Shown: positions 8,807-18,400, numbered from the stretch's first letter. The stretch: 64,000 nt of DNA from K189A clade bacterium (GCA_902565895.1 CACFGV010000002.1:59971-123970); one strand, 5' to 3'. Numbers and translations are program-made. Notes: generated by a model from the sequence alone, not told the origin.

Positions 8807-9881
8807 GCTTATCGAAGAAGAAGAATGTCCGCCGGGTTCACCGCCTTGGATGTCTACCTTTGCCGACTTGGCAACTCTCCTCATGGCATTTTTTGTGCTA
8901 ATTGTGTCTCAGACCCGGGTTGCGGACCCCGATGAGTGGGAAAAACTGGGTAACATCTTTCAGGAAACTATTGGTTTGTTCGCTAAAGAAGGCGGGGATG
9001 AGACTCCTCAAGGTGACACGCCCGACACCCTGAATTTCAGAAACCAAGCTACCGAGCAAGCCTTCGTCGTTAAAGAAAAAACTACGGCTGAAGTGCCTAA
9101 GGAAATTGAGCTGGCCATATCCGAATTGGCCGGACAATTTGACACTTATGCTGATTTGGAAATTCTTAAAGACACTCTGGCTCAAGCCGTAGCCGCCGGC
9201 AAAGTCGAGCTAAAATCCATGGACGGTCAACTTGTGGTTACCGTCAAAGGCGAAGCAGACGATGACGGTACTTCTGACTCTGACGAAACCCTAGAAGAGG
9301 GCGAGATTGATTCGGAAACCTTGGAACTTTACGCAAAGATCGCCGACGTCCAGGCCGAAATCGAGACCGAGGTAGTAGTAGAGCATCTTGACCTTGATCG
9401 ACAAGAGCTGGCTCGCGATGAGGGATACGAGCAGCGCATTAACGAACAGTTCGAAGCGCTGAAGATCAACCTGAAGCAAGAGGTTGATGCGGGACTTGCG
9501 AAAATCGAGATGATCGAGAAAAAAATCGTTATTAAACTGGCATCCCAAGACTCTTTCGAGTCCGGCTTTGCGACCATAAGGTCCAGCTTCTTGCCTACCC
9601 TAGAGCGAGTCCGAAACGCAGTTTCTGGCACCCCTGAACGCATCACTGTGTCTGGACATACCGATAACGTGCCGATCATGTTCAGCGAGCGGTTCCGCAG
9701 CAATTGGGATTTGTCTTCGGCACGAGCTTCTGCCGTGGCAGACTTTATGCTGCAAGACCCTAACGTGCTCCAAAGTCGGCTGCGAGTTTACGGCTTTGCC
9801 GATACTCGACCAGCAGCGACTAACGATACTCGAGAGGGGCGTGCAGAAAATCGACGTATCGAGATAGAAATCGGGCAATAG
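8799..9881 (+). CDS. motB: MotB/PomB-type stator protein, second copy
   Basis: A second complete MotB-type protein of 360 residues, overlapping the first by 8 bases. The short tail is rich in Glu and Cys (ELIEEEECPPGSPPW), followed by STFADLATLLMAFFVLIVSQ with the ion-binding Asp at residue 23. A long acidic linker with coiled-coil character leads to an OmpA-like domain (VSGHTDNVPIMFSERFRSN; GRAENRRIEIEI). Both copies keep every hallmark residue I can check, so neither looks like a decaying duplicate. With one MotA upstream they could form a mixed MotB dimer or alternative stators. Confidence 0.92.
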   Translation: MSELIEEEECPPGSPPWMSTFADLATLLMAFFVLIVSQTRVADPDEWEKLGNIFQETIGLFAKEGGDETPQGDTPDTLNFRNQATEQAFVVKEKTTAEVPKEIELAISELAGQFDTYADLEILKDTLAQAVAAGKVELKSMDGQLVVTVKGEADDDGTSDSDETLEEGEIDSETLELYAKIADVQAEIETEVVVEHLDLDRQELARDEGYEQRINEQFEALKINLKQEVDAGLAKIEMIEKKIVIKLASQDSFESGFATIRSSFLPTLERVRNAVSGTPERITVSGHTDNVPIMFSERFRSNWDLSSARASAVADFMLQDPNVLQSRLRVYGFADTRPAATNDTREGRAENRRIEIEIGQ

Positions 9882-9884
9882 GCC

Positions 9885-10076
9885 ATGCAAGAGCGACCTC
9901 CTGCGCTGCCAGTATCCTGCTGGCAGTGCCAACACTTTCACACCAGCTGGGACAAAAACTTCCCGTACCTGTGTAAGCAACTGAACTTTAAAAGCAAGGT
10001 ATTGCCGAGCATCGAGGTTCGACAATCCTCTGGCCGTGACTGCCTTTCCTTTCAAGCAAAAATGCCGCGTAATTAA
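9885..10076 (+). CDS. Small cysteine-containing protein of the motor operon
   Basis: A 63-residue soluble protein whose ATG begins 3 bases after the second motB stop, so it is probably co-translated. It has a CWQCQHF pair plus two more cysteines (YLCKQLNFKSK and RDCLSF), four in all. This suggests a small metal- or disulfide-binding fold. I recall similar short CxxC proteins with a FPY-C and a C-L-F element across proteobacteria, but I know no function. No membrane helix or signal peptide is present. Confidence 0.65.
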   Translation: MQERPPALPVSCWQCQHFHTSWDKNFPYLCKQLNFKSKVLPSIEVRQSSGRDCLSFQAKMPRN

Positions 10077-10100
10077 TACCGCCTAAAATTTCCTCTTACT

Positions 10101-11378
10101 GTGACTGTTAGCAACATTAAAGAAGCAATACGCTATCTGGTACTGGCTTTTGGTATCGGTGCCGCAACCTCTGCGATGGCAAATCTATTTATTCAGGGTG
10201 AGGTGATTTTTGAGTGGCTCGGCAATTTTTTTACATCCCTGGTTTCGGTCCAGCTTTTAAAAAGTGCCTTTTGGATGCAGGCCATTGTTTTATTTATAGG
10301 CGCCACATTGATTTTGCAAATTCGGCGCGTTTTTGGCGTTACCCATTGGTCGGGGCCTGCTGAGAGTATGTTCGCGCTGCAGTACCGCGCAGGACCACCG
10401 TTGAATACTCGAGTAGGTACCGGTTCAGTATTAGCTGCATTTATTGCTTGCAGCAGCGGAGCACCAGTCGGGCAATACGGGCCGGTCATTCATCTTGGCG
10501 CCACTGTGAGTCAGAGCTTGAGGGAGCGAATTCGTATTCCTCTGCGCCCTGACATTATGCTGTCCTGTGGCATCAGCGGCGCCATTACCGGCGCCTTTAA
10601 TGCACCGTTGGCGGCGACAGTTTTTGTCTTTGAGGTCATGTTACGTCGTGGTAGCTTACCGGTTTTTGCGGCCGTCGCGTTTGCTACTGCCAGCGCCTAC
10701 GTTGTCAACCAAGTCTTTTTCGATCACCGCCTGTTTTTGCCGGTAACAATCCACCAACCAACTTTATTGGTAGGGTGTTTAGCCGCGCTTATTACGCCCC
10801 TATGCGCATTGGTGGCCTGGTTTTATGTTTGCAGCCTGCAAAAACTCCAACGGTGGAGCGGCAAAATCACACTTAGTCCAAGGGCGACCATTGCTGCTTG
10901 CGCCCTTGCTTGCGCGGCGATCGGCAGCTTTCAGCCAGAGCTTCTAGGGCTCGGCCGCCAAGCTATGCAAGACATGCTGCTGGGTAACTTCGACCTGCGC
11001 CTGCTGATCACATTGATGGTAGGTAAAGTGCTGCTCACCAGTTTGTGCATCGCCTGGGGTTTTTATGGCGGTATTGTTGCACCTGCTCTATTTGTTGGCG
11101 CCGCTACCGGGGCGCTGCTGGCAAAAGTACTGATGCTGTTGGGATTCGGAGATTGGACACCCCTGTTGCTGCTCAATGCAATGGCCGGTGTAACGGCTGC
11201 CGTGATCGGCGCACCGTTAACGCTCACTCTATTGATCGTCGAGCTTACTGGTGCCGGCATCAATGGCGCCTTGGTGGTTGTGACTGCCTACGCAAGCACC
11301 TGGTTAACGCGCAAGTACCTGACACCTTCTTACTATCAAGCCCAGCTAAACGAAATCCTGGTCTCAGCAAAAACCTGA
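10101..11378 (+). CDS. ClC-family chloride channel-like membrane protein
   Basis: Polytopic ClC protein of 425 residues with no CBS domain. Recognisable elements are WSGPAES (the GSGIP region), the GQYGPVIHLGA segment corresponding to GREGPTVQIGG, ITGAFNAPLAATVFVFEV, and YGGIVAPALFVGAATGA. In the GREGP motif the gating glutamate (E148 of E. coli ClC) is Tyr126. The internal proton glutamate position (E203) is Val179, as in animal ClC channels. Both changes predict an uncoupled anion channel rather than a chloride/proton exchanger. The GTG at 10101 is the likely start; the ribosome site is weak. It is convergent with the manC gene. Confidence 0.88.
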   Translation: MTVSNIKEAIRYLVLAFGIGAATSAMANLFIQGEVIFEWLGNFFTSLVSVQLLKSAFWMQAIVLFIGATLILQIRRVFGVTHWSGPAESMFALQYRAGPPLNTRVGTGSVLAAFIACSSGAPVGQYGPVIHLGATVSQSLRERIRIPLRPDIMLSCGISGAITGAFNAPLAATVFVFEVMLRRGSLPVFAAVAFATASAYVVNQVFFDHRLFLPVTIHQPTLLVGCLAALITPLCALVAWFYVCSLQKLQRWSGKITLSPRATIAACALACAAIGSFQPELLGLGRQAMQDMLLGNFDLRLLITLMVGKVLLTSLCIAWGFYGGIVAPALFVGAATGALLAKVLMLLGFGDWTPLLLLNAMAGVTAAVIGAPLTLTLLIVELTGAGINGALVVVTAYASTWLTRKYLTPSYYQAQLNEILVSAKT

Positions 11379-11433
11379 AAACACCTCATATTAGTAACAG
11401 CAATTTTGTACGTTCATGGCATCCATGAAGGTG

Positions 11434-12735
11434 CTATGACTCTCGTCCGTCGCTGTCTTCCAAGCGGACAATATCGTCTTCCCCCAAATAATTCCCCGAC
11501 TGCACCTCAATCAACTCCAAATCGTTGTCGCCGACATTTTCAAGACTATGGACCTCACCAAGCGATATGTAGGCAGATTGGTTTTCTTTTAGCAAAAATT
11601 CATCGCTGCCTTTTACCGCCTTAGCGGTACCAGACACCACCACCCAGTGCTCTGCTCGGTGCTGATGCCTCTGCAGACTTAGTTTTGCCCCCGGTCTGAC
11701 CGTAAGCTTTTTGACCTGGTATCGTTCACCTCGGTCGATACAGTCGTATTTGCCCCAGGGACGAAAAACCTCTTGATGCAACTGGCTCTCGATCGCACCG
11801 GATGCGTTTAGCTGTTGCACCAGCGCCTTGACCTCTTCGCTGCGGTTTTGCTTGCATACCAGTACCGCATCTTTGGTTTCGACAACCACCGTGTCTTCAA
11901 TGCCCACCAGTCCGACCAATCGATTTTGTGCCGCAACCAAACTACCTCTGGTCTCATGTAGTGCCACATTGCCTTCTACAACGTTGTTTTTGGCATCAGC
12001 CACACGATGCTTCCAAATTGAATTCCATGAGCCCAAGTCACTCCAGCCCGCCTCTAAGGGCACGACGCTGGCGCAGTCAGTATGCTCCATAACCGCATGG
12101 TCAATAGACAGATTGGGGCTGCGTAAGAACGCCTCGCGATCAATGCGAATAAAGTCCATATCCGCTTCACACGACCTAAAGGCAGGGGCGCAAGCAGAGT
12201 AGATTTCGGGTGCAAAGAGCTTTAACTCGGCTAGGTAGGTACTGGCTTTAAAAACGAATAGGCCACTGTTCCAATAATGTCCGCCCTGGTTAATAAACTC
12301 GGTAGCCGTTGCCAAATCTGGTTTTTCTACGAATGCAGCAACCTTGAAGCTGGACGCGGTTATTTGCTCACCCACCCGAATATAGCCGTAGCCGGTTGCC
12401 GGCTCGTTGGGCACGATACCCAACGTTACTAAATCTCCTTGTCGAGCCCGGTCAAGGGCTTGCCGCAGTGCATTATGTAAGGAATCCGCACTTTCAATTT
12501 GGTGGTCTGCTGGCATTACAATGAGGATCGGATCCTTATCGTCCGCCGTTGCGGCCAGTGCTGCCAAGGCAATTGCAGGCGCGGTGTTGCCTCCTTCCGG
12601 TTCCAGAATGATAGGGCCTAGTTTGTCGATCGACCTGAGTTGTTCGGCAACGACGAATCTATGATCTTCTCCGCACAAAGCCCAGTAAGTAGACACATCA
12701 AAAGCATCCAGCCTCAGAGCCGTCTGCTGCAACAT
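11434..12735 (-). CDS. manC: Mannose-1-phosphate guanylyltransferase / mannose-6-phosphate isomerase, N-terminus broken
   Basis: Bifunctional enzyme making GDP-mannose for surface polysaccharide. Present are EPEGGNTAPAIALAAL, LIVMPADHQIE, YGYIRVGE, VEKPD, the cupin-type isomerase domain FRPWGKYDCID, LSLQRHQHRAEHWVV and a C-terminal GEVHSLENVG. The frame that starts at the ATG at 12735 lacks the first 45-50 residues of the family, which hold the nucleotide-binding signature GGxGxRLWPLSR. Those residues are encoded just upstream but lie across a frameshift and stop (see the fragment at 12736-12865). The protein from 12735 alone would be inactive as a guanylyltransferase. Confidence 0.85.
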   Translation of the reverse strand: MLQQTALRLDAFDVSTYWALCGEDHRFVVAEQLRSIDKLGPIILEPEGGNTAPAIALAALAATADDKDPILIVMPADHQIESADSLHNALRQALDRARQGDLVTLGIVPNEPATGYGYIRVGEQITASSFKVAAFVEKPDLATATEFINQGGHYWNSGLFVFKASTYLAELKLFAPEIYSACAPAFRSCEADMDFIRIDREAFLRSPNLSIDHAVMEHTDCASVVPLEAGWSDLGSWNSIWKHRVADAKNNVVEGNVALHETRGSLVAAQNRLVGLVGIEDTVVVETKDAVLVCKQNRSEEVKALVQQLNASGAIESQLHQEVFRPWGKYDCIDRGERYQVKKLTVRPGAKLSLQRHQHRAEHWVVVSGTAKAVKGSDEFLLKENQSAYISLGEVHSLENVGDNDLELIEVQSGNYLGEDDIVRLEDSDGRES

Positions 12736-12865
12736 GGTTTTTGAAGCGTCACCAAGTACTACTGAAAACTGCTTGGGGTATTGCTCTCGAGAGACCGGCC
12801 ACAGCCTTGTTCCTACACCGACGGGCTAACAATACAGCGCTTATTTTCGGGTCGTCTTTTTCCAT
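12736..12865 (-). pseudogene. Detached N-terminal coding remnant of manC
   Basis: Reading the minus strand, an ATG at 12865 begins MEKDDPKISAVLLA, matching a guanylyltransferase first strand. The continuation, GVGTRLWPVSREQYPKQF, is in another frame and runs straight into the manC frame at 12735. The shift falls at 12823-12825 (GGG on the plus strand). In no single-base repair does the first glycine of GGxG come back (options give AV-G, AL-G or AR-G), which favours a real mutation over a simple sequencing slip. Confidence 0.65.
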
Positions 12866-12920
12866 GATGAATCTTCGTTGTCTGATCTTACGATCGCATT
12901 ATTCTGGCCCATTGTGGGCC

Positions 12921-12950
12921 TTGGCACCGAATAGTCTGTCTGTTTATATA
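12921..12950 (+). promoter_or_regulatory. Sigma-70-like promoter of the Sel1-repeat gene
   Basis: TTGGCA, an 18-base spacer, then TATATA, 35 bases before the ATG at 12985. A perfect palindrome GGCCCA-TTG-TGGGCC (12906-12920) abuts the -35 element and could be an operator for this gene or for divergent manC. Confidence 0.55.
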
Positions 12951-12984
12951 TAGCGCACTCACGGATTTTGCTGCCCATCGACAA

Positions 12985-13698
12985 ATGCATAAGTTTCTAC
13001 CAAACATTCTTTGCCTGGTATCGGTTTTGATCACAAGCTCTGCCGTGGCCGCGCCTTTTACAGCGGGCATTACCGCACTGAACCGGCAACACGATGCCAC
13101 CGCGTTTCGAGCATGGAAAAAGATCGCGGATCGCGGAGATGCTGAGGGTCAAAATAATATCGCCTACTTATACGAGCGGGGTATGGGCGTCAAACAAAGC
13201 TATGCAAACGCCAAGATATGGTACGAATTGGCGGCCGCTCAGGGTTTGCCTGAGGCAAAGCACAATCTTGCCATGCTCACCTATCAGGGCCACATCAATA
13301 ACCGTGACACCCGCATATCTTTAGATCTATTCCGCGAAGCCGCCGACGCGGGTTTAAGGCCTTCTGTTTATATGCTGGGCGTGTTGTACATGGAAGGCGA
13401 GGGCGTATTTAAGAATTATGACCGTGCCTTCGAACACTTCATGAAGGCAGCAAGATTAGGCGACCCACGGGGCCAGTACATGGTCGCTCACATCTATCAG
13501 GCCGGATTAATCGACCCTGACGACAAGTCAGATTACGCAAAAGCCTATCTTTGGTCTGGTCTCGCCATGCTCGCAGGCTTGGAACAAGCCCAAAGCGTGA
13601 AAATTGCCGCCTCTCTGCACCTAAGCAAAGAACAAGAAGCGCAGCTCGTTTCTCAAGCCCAGCGGTGCATTGAAACTAAATTCGCCGATTGCGGCTAA
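12985..13698 (+). CDS. Secreted Sel1-repeat protein
   Basis: A 237-residue protein with an N-terminal signal peptide (LPNILCLVSVLITSSAVAA) and four or five Sel1-like repeats. Examples are NNIAYLYERGMGVKQSYAN, HNLAMLTYQGHI, YMLGVLYMEGEGVFKNYDR and YMVAHIYQAGLIDP. Two cysteines lie near the C-terminus. Sel1 repeats make solenoids that bind proteins. MotX, the T-ring protein of Vibrio sodium motors, is also a secreted Sel1-repeat protein, so a motor role is possible here given the PomA-like stator and FlgT/FlgP nearby. That is inference; overall sequence identity to MotX is not obvious. Confidence 0.8.
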   Translation: MHKFLPNILCLVSVLITSSAVAAPFTAGITALNRQHDATAFRAWKKIADRGDAEGQNNIAYLYERGMGVKQSYANAKIWYELAAAQGLPEAKHNLAMLTYQGHINNRDTRISLDLFREAADAGLRPSVYMLGVLYMEGEGVFKNYDRAFEHFMKAARLGDPRGQYMVAHIYQAGLIDPDDKSDYAKAYLWSGLAMLAGLEQAQSVKIAASLHLSKEQEAQLVSQAQRCIETKFADCG

Positions 13699-13715
13699 TT
13701 TTTTTGATTTTTTGC

Positions 13716-13742
13716 TAAAGATTTAGACACAGCTGCCGACCA
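13716..13742 (+). promoter_or_regulatory. Sigma-28 promoter of the third fliS-like gene
   Basis: TAAAGATT, an 11-base spacer, then GCCGACCA, a good match to the FliA consensus with correct spacing, 30 bases before the start at 13773. It supports a flagellar role for the downstream gene. Confidence 0.78.
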
Positions 13743-13772
13743 CGTATGTGATAAAACATATTTGGTTATCGC

Positions 13773-14192
13773 ATGGCAGCTTCTCATTACAGCCGCTACG
13801 TGCAGTCTATGGTGGCCCACGGCGGTCAAAGAATGGCAGACATCAACTGGCTATTTACGTCCGTTGATGCTTCGCTTCGCGTGGCACAAAAGCGTCTTAA
13901 TGAGGACGAGCGAAAGCGCGCCATGGTGTCGCTGCAACACGCAAAAAACTTGTGCTGCTTTCTGCAAAAATCTCTAGGAGATCTGCCCGATCCGAAACTG
14001 GTCAAGCACTTGGATGAGTTTTTTCTCTACGTTGACACCGCCATAGACAGCTCACTGCGGTTACCCTTGGATGACGACCTGACAGAAATGCGCACCCTAG
14101 TCAGTGATCTGCATCGAGGCTGGAGTCACTTAGTATCGCCCATACGCGGCCATGCCGCTGCACCACCAGACCAAGTTTCTGAGCGTAGCTAG
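13773..14192 (+). CDS. FliS-like small helical protein, third copy
   Basis: A 139-residue all-helical protein of FliS size and layout: an N-terminal YSRYVQSM segment, then INWLFTSVDASLRVAQKRL, a central LQHAKNLCCFLQKSL helix, and a final LVSDLHRGWSHLV helix that resembles the FliS end (L..L...W). Identity to the two FliS proteins near 6 kb is low, so the assignment rests on size, pattern and its sigma-28 promoter. It is convergent with flgL and the two overlap by 4 bases. It may be a chaperone for FlgL, FlgK or one of the flagellins. Confidence 0.6.
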   Translation: MAASHYSRYVQSMVAHGGQRMADINWLFTSVDASLRVAQKRLNEDERKRAMVSLQHAKNLCCFLQKSLGDLPDPKLVKHLDEFFLYVDTAIDSSLRLPLDDDLTEMRTLVSDLHRGWSHLVSPIRGHAAAPPDQVSERS

Positions 14193-15391
14193 ATGTATTC
14201 AAAAAGCGACAGCTGACTTAATTTGGCAAAAGATGCTTGGGCCGCTTCCAACCGAGCAAGCTCTGCGTTGAATCGCGATACCGCTTCTGCAAAATCCACA
14301 TCGACCTCGCTGGACTTGAACTGCTTTAGCCGCACTTCATTGTCTAAGTTGATGTCCTTTTGATGTTCTGCATTTTGCACTTCGCTACCAATCCGCCCTA
14401 AAGCCACCGCAATGTTGTTATGCAATGCGCCCACTTCCGAGATGCTGCGCTCCATCAGTCGAGAATCTATAGAGGGGGTTACCGTACCGGCAACATTAGT
14501 AAACGCGCCTAGATTGTCACCAAAAACCATGTTGTCCGTTTCGAAACCTGGCGCGTTTTCAAGCACTAGGTTGCCTTCTTCATCCAATGCCGCCAACACG
14601 TTAGTGCGCGGCGTTTCTGCATTGATCAGTGTCACGAACTCAGCAAGGGTCGGCCGCTCTGCGGGTTGGGCGATCTGCACGCCGTTAATGGTCAGCTCAC
14701 CCGTGGTGGCTGAGAGTTCATTCGCCGCGACCTTGACCTGAGTCTTCTGCTCGAGCAACAAACTTTCTTTAAAGTCATTCAGAACCGAAAAAAAGTTAAT
14801 CCGCTCTTCCTTGCCGTTTTCATCTAAGCGCGTGACGCCGGTAAATACTTCTAGGCCACTGCGGTTTTTCGGCAGTTGTCTGTTTTCGCTGACTTCGATC
14901 ATAGTTTTGCGGCTGTCGCCTTGGTAGCTGACCTCACCGTCAGCCGCTACAACAAAGGGTTCAACGGAGGTTTTCGCACCCGCAAACATCGCCTGGCCGT
15001 TTACATCTTTGGCATTCGCCAAAGCCAACAGCTCTGACTTAAGCCCATCAACTTCTATCGCGATGATCTTGCGGTCCTCACTAGATACGGTCGCATTGCT
15101 GGCTTGGATCGCCAGTTCCCGAGCGCGTACCAAAATGTCTGATGCAGAGGTTAACGCCACTTCTTCTGTGGCGTAACGATTGATCAGGTGATCAACATTG
15201 GTGTTATACGACTGCACCTTGTTGATGGCACGCTCGAGGTTACCAATAGTGCGCAACTTGTCGGTGTCGTCACTCGGTCGAATCAATGCCTTACCCGTGG
15301 ACAGCTGCTCATTAGTCTTGGCCGCATCTGACTGGGTGTTCTGCATATTTCGCAGCGAGCGATCATAAAATTGTTGTGTTGAGATTTGCAT
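14189..15391 (-). CDS. flgL: Hook-filament junction protein FlgL (HAP3)
   Basis: Joins the FlgK ring to the filament. The 400 residues start MQISTQQFYDRSLRNMQ and keep the flagellin-like ends (ANLxTGK region NEQLSTGKALIRPSDD; C-terminal FNAELARLEAAQASFAKL). Residues 219-306 form an inserted module (VAANELSATTGELTINGV ... AGTVTP) closely related to two modules in FlgK, which is unusual. It lies 27 bases downstream of flgK and ends the flgB-flgL cluster. Confidence 0.95.
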   Translation of the reverse strand: MQISTQQFYDRSLRNMQNTQSDAAKTNEQLSTGKALIRPSDDTDKLRTIGNLERAINKVQSYNTNVDHLINRYATEEVALTSASDILVRARELAIQASNATVSSEDRKIIAIEVDGLKSELLALANAKDVNGQAMFAGAKTSVEPFVVAADGEVSYQGDSRKTMIEVSENRQLPKNRSGLEVFTGVTRLDENGKEERINFFSVLNDFKESLLLEQKTQVKVAANELSATTGELTINGVQIAQPAERPTLAEFVTLINAETPRTNVLAALDEEGNLVLENAPGFETDNMVFGDNLGAFTNVAGTVTPSIDSRLMERSISEVGALHNNIAVALGRIGSEVQNAEHQKDINLDNEVRLKQFKSSEVDVDFAEAVSRFNAELARLEAAQASFAKLSQLSLFEYI

Positions 15392-15418
15392 GCTTACCTC
15401 TTAATCCCTAACCCATGC

Positions 15419-18400
15419 TTATAAGCGAACAATTGCTTCAAACAATTGGTTTGCGGTCTGAATCAGCCGCGCAGAAGCCTGATAGGATTGCTGAAACTTA
15501 ATTAAATTTGCCGCTTCTTCGTCCAGATTTACTCCGGCAACACTCTCCCGCGCAGCGACCGCTTGATCGCGCACGATTTCCAGCGCTTGTTGCGCGACCT
15601 GGGCCTGGCCAGACAACGTACCTGCGCGATTCAATAACGTCAGATAACCTTGTTGGATGGTTTGTTCATCATCGCCAAAGACCATAGTTTCTATATCGGC
15701 CATGCGAATTAGGTTGTCGGTAGAGCCAACGCCTTCAGCATTATTATTGATTTCAAAACGATCACCCGCGGCAGGCGCATCACTGAGTTCAACTTGCAGT
15801 CCCTGATAGCTTATGGGCGAGCCTGGCTCATAAGCACGCTGAGCCAAAACCGTACCTGAAGCTCGGTCGGTAATTTCATAGTTGTTTGCATCTATGAATT
15901 CGATGTCTAGGGTTTGTTGCCGCAGACTCAGTGGATTCGGTTCGCCCGCTACAAAACTTGCGGCAATTTGCGCTGTAGAGCCCAAGGCGCCGGTTGAGAA
16001 AATGATAAGATCTTCGGTCAAAACCTCATCTATAACCAGCGCACCTGGCATCCCCAGTTTTGCCATGTCTTTAAAGCTGCCGTTTGCTCCTAGCGTTAAG
16101 GCGACTTCCAGAGTCTGTAAATCACCGGCGGTACGCTGCGCTTCAATCACCAGCCGTGGATTAACTTGTCCATTCAATGATGCGATCGCGCCCGGCTCTG
16201 GACCGAAAACAATCGGTGCGCCTTGCTGAGTCGCATCGTTGTTGCGCAGGGTCAGCGTACCGTCAAATTCTAGATAAGCTTCAACACCTGTTTGCCCAGC
16301 AACCGCGTTTACACTTTGCGCTAACTGCTCGAGCGACTCGATTGGGTCAGGACCATTCACCACCACACCATTAATGGTTAGGTTCCCGTTGGCTCTGGAA
16401 AGGTCGGCTGCAGCAACGCTCACTTCGTTGATGAGGCTCACGTTAAGAGGCAACGCTTCAGCGTCAATGTTGGTTTGCAGCCACGCCGCCACATCAGCAC
16501 TGGTTAGCGCCTGGCCTACTGGCAGAGTTAATTCGCTCAACGCCTCGCCGTTCAGGTTTAATGCACCGGCAGCAATTATCGGCTCAGCGCCGGCAACCAA
16601 AGTCGGGATGGCCTCACCTTCAATCTTTGCTTCGGTACGAAGCTTCGAGGTGCCATCAGCCAGTACTTCAACGGTCGATTTAGAGACTTGACCGGCCTGC
16701 CAGGGCTGATCCAAGTATCGGTCTGGCGTTACTGTGCCGCTTACTGTCGTGAGAACACCCGGCAGTGCGCCGAGGGTAATCGGATTGCCTTCTTTTCCTG
16801 CGACATTCTTTAATACAAAGGCACCGTCATTGGCGTCTATTGTTGCCTGCACATCAGTGTTGACGGTTTGCGCGTTCACTAGCGTTGCAAGATCTTGCGC
16901 CGATGGCACTGGATTAGCTGCGCTGATGACCACGCCGTTGATCGTAAGCGACCCATTTGTCGTGGATAAATCTTCGGCCGCCACACGAATTTCGGTAACG
17001 CCATCGTTTAGGTACCGGCTCGAGTATGACGCCCCAGCGACGAAGCCATTGGTCGTGGACAGCGCTATTTGCTGTTGTGCCGCGGTTAAAGTCTCACCGA
17101 ACAAATGCCGCCCATCTTTAGTAAAAATCTGCAGTTCCGCTGTATTACCACCCGGATCGGCCAACAGCATGTTTAGCTTCGAGGTGCCTGCTGGCACCTG
17201 CATCAGAGCCTGGGTCAAACTGGTCTGCACAGTGGTCGCCGCAGAGGGGTGCGCATTATTAGCCAATATTGATGCAATCTCTGGTAACGCCGCCGTCGTC
17301 GTACCCGTATGACTGACTTGCGCTTGGACATTGCTGACGTTGCTGGCCCCAGGCACGACATTAAACAATTGTGCTGCAGCCAACGCTTTCACGTCACTGA
17401 GTGCGACATACATTGAACGTGCCGCGTTGGCGCGCATGCCTATTTGAACTTGGTCACCGTCTTGGGGTGCACCGGTAATCTGTACATCGATACCATCGAT
17501 GGTGAGATTGGTTGTTGTGCCTTGAGCAGCAACTCGTTGACCCTTCGCATCAAAGCCAAACCATTGATCCCGCTGACCATCGTATTGCAGCTGTATGGCC
17601 TTACCGTCTAGCGACAGATCGCTGCTTGCCGCTACTTCTACCTGAACCCTAGCAGCACTGGCGCCGTAGAAGACGTCTGCCTCAGGGCGTACTGTGAAAA
17701 TCGCCTGTCCAGCATTGCCGTTCAAGTCCATACCTTGAGCGTGGGCGTTGTTGATTTCCTTTACAAGATTAGTGGCTAAGGTTTCAAAACCAGATACGGT
17801 TGGACTCAAAACCCGTTCACGAAAATTAATAAGGCCTGAAAGTTCGCCGCCATCAATTTGCCCTAGGTCACGACTGGTTTCATCAAAGCTAAGTACTAAT
17901 TGCATACTCGCTGGTCTGCCGCCGCTGGACTGCAAGCTGACCTGACCAAATCGATTATTTTCGATGACGGTCTTATCTAAATTGCCAATTCCAACCTTAA
18001 TGGTACCGTTGGCGCTCTCTGAGACCGATACCTTCACGAGTTCTGATACGTCACGAAGCACTTGGTCGCGGAGGTCGAGTAAATCTGCCGGCTGCTTGGA
18101 TAGGTCTTTGACTTTTTGTAGTTTGCCGTTGATTTGCCCGAGCCGTTCTAGCAATACGTTAAGTTCACCTACTTTGGCTTCTAGGGCCTCTGTGGATTCT
18201 AGGTCAAAGGCATCCAGCTGACCTGACAGATCGTTAAAACGCGCCGCTAAGCTTTGCGCGTTACCCAGCACCTGATCGCGACGCACTTTAGAGGCGGCGT
18301 CCAAACTAAGGTCACGGAAACTGTCAAACATACTGCCCAAGGCAGGCACCAACGACGCTTGTTGGTCGCCGAATACATCGATGAGGCGATTTGTCATCTC

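Noticed and set aside
9600..10055. 151-codon minus-strand frame across the end of motB and the small Cys gene
   Set aside because: Antisense to two better genes, no recognisable motif, Arg/Leu/Ser-rich shadow composition.
16734..17312. Long plus-strand frames inside flgK (also 16374-16691 and 15882-16229)
   Set aside because: They lie antisense to a well-supported flgK frame, have no ribosome sites and show no family-like motifs; the low-complexity flgK codons leave the other strand open.
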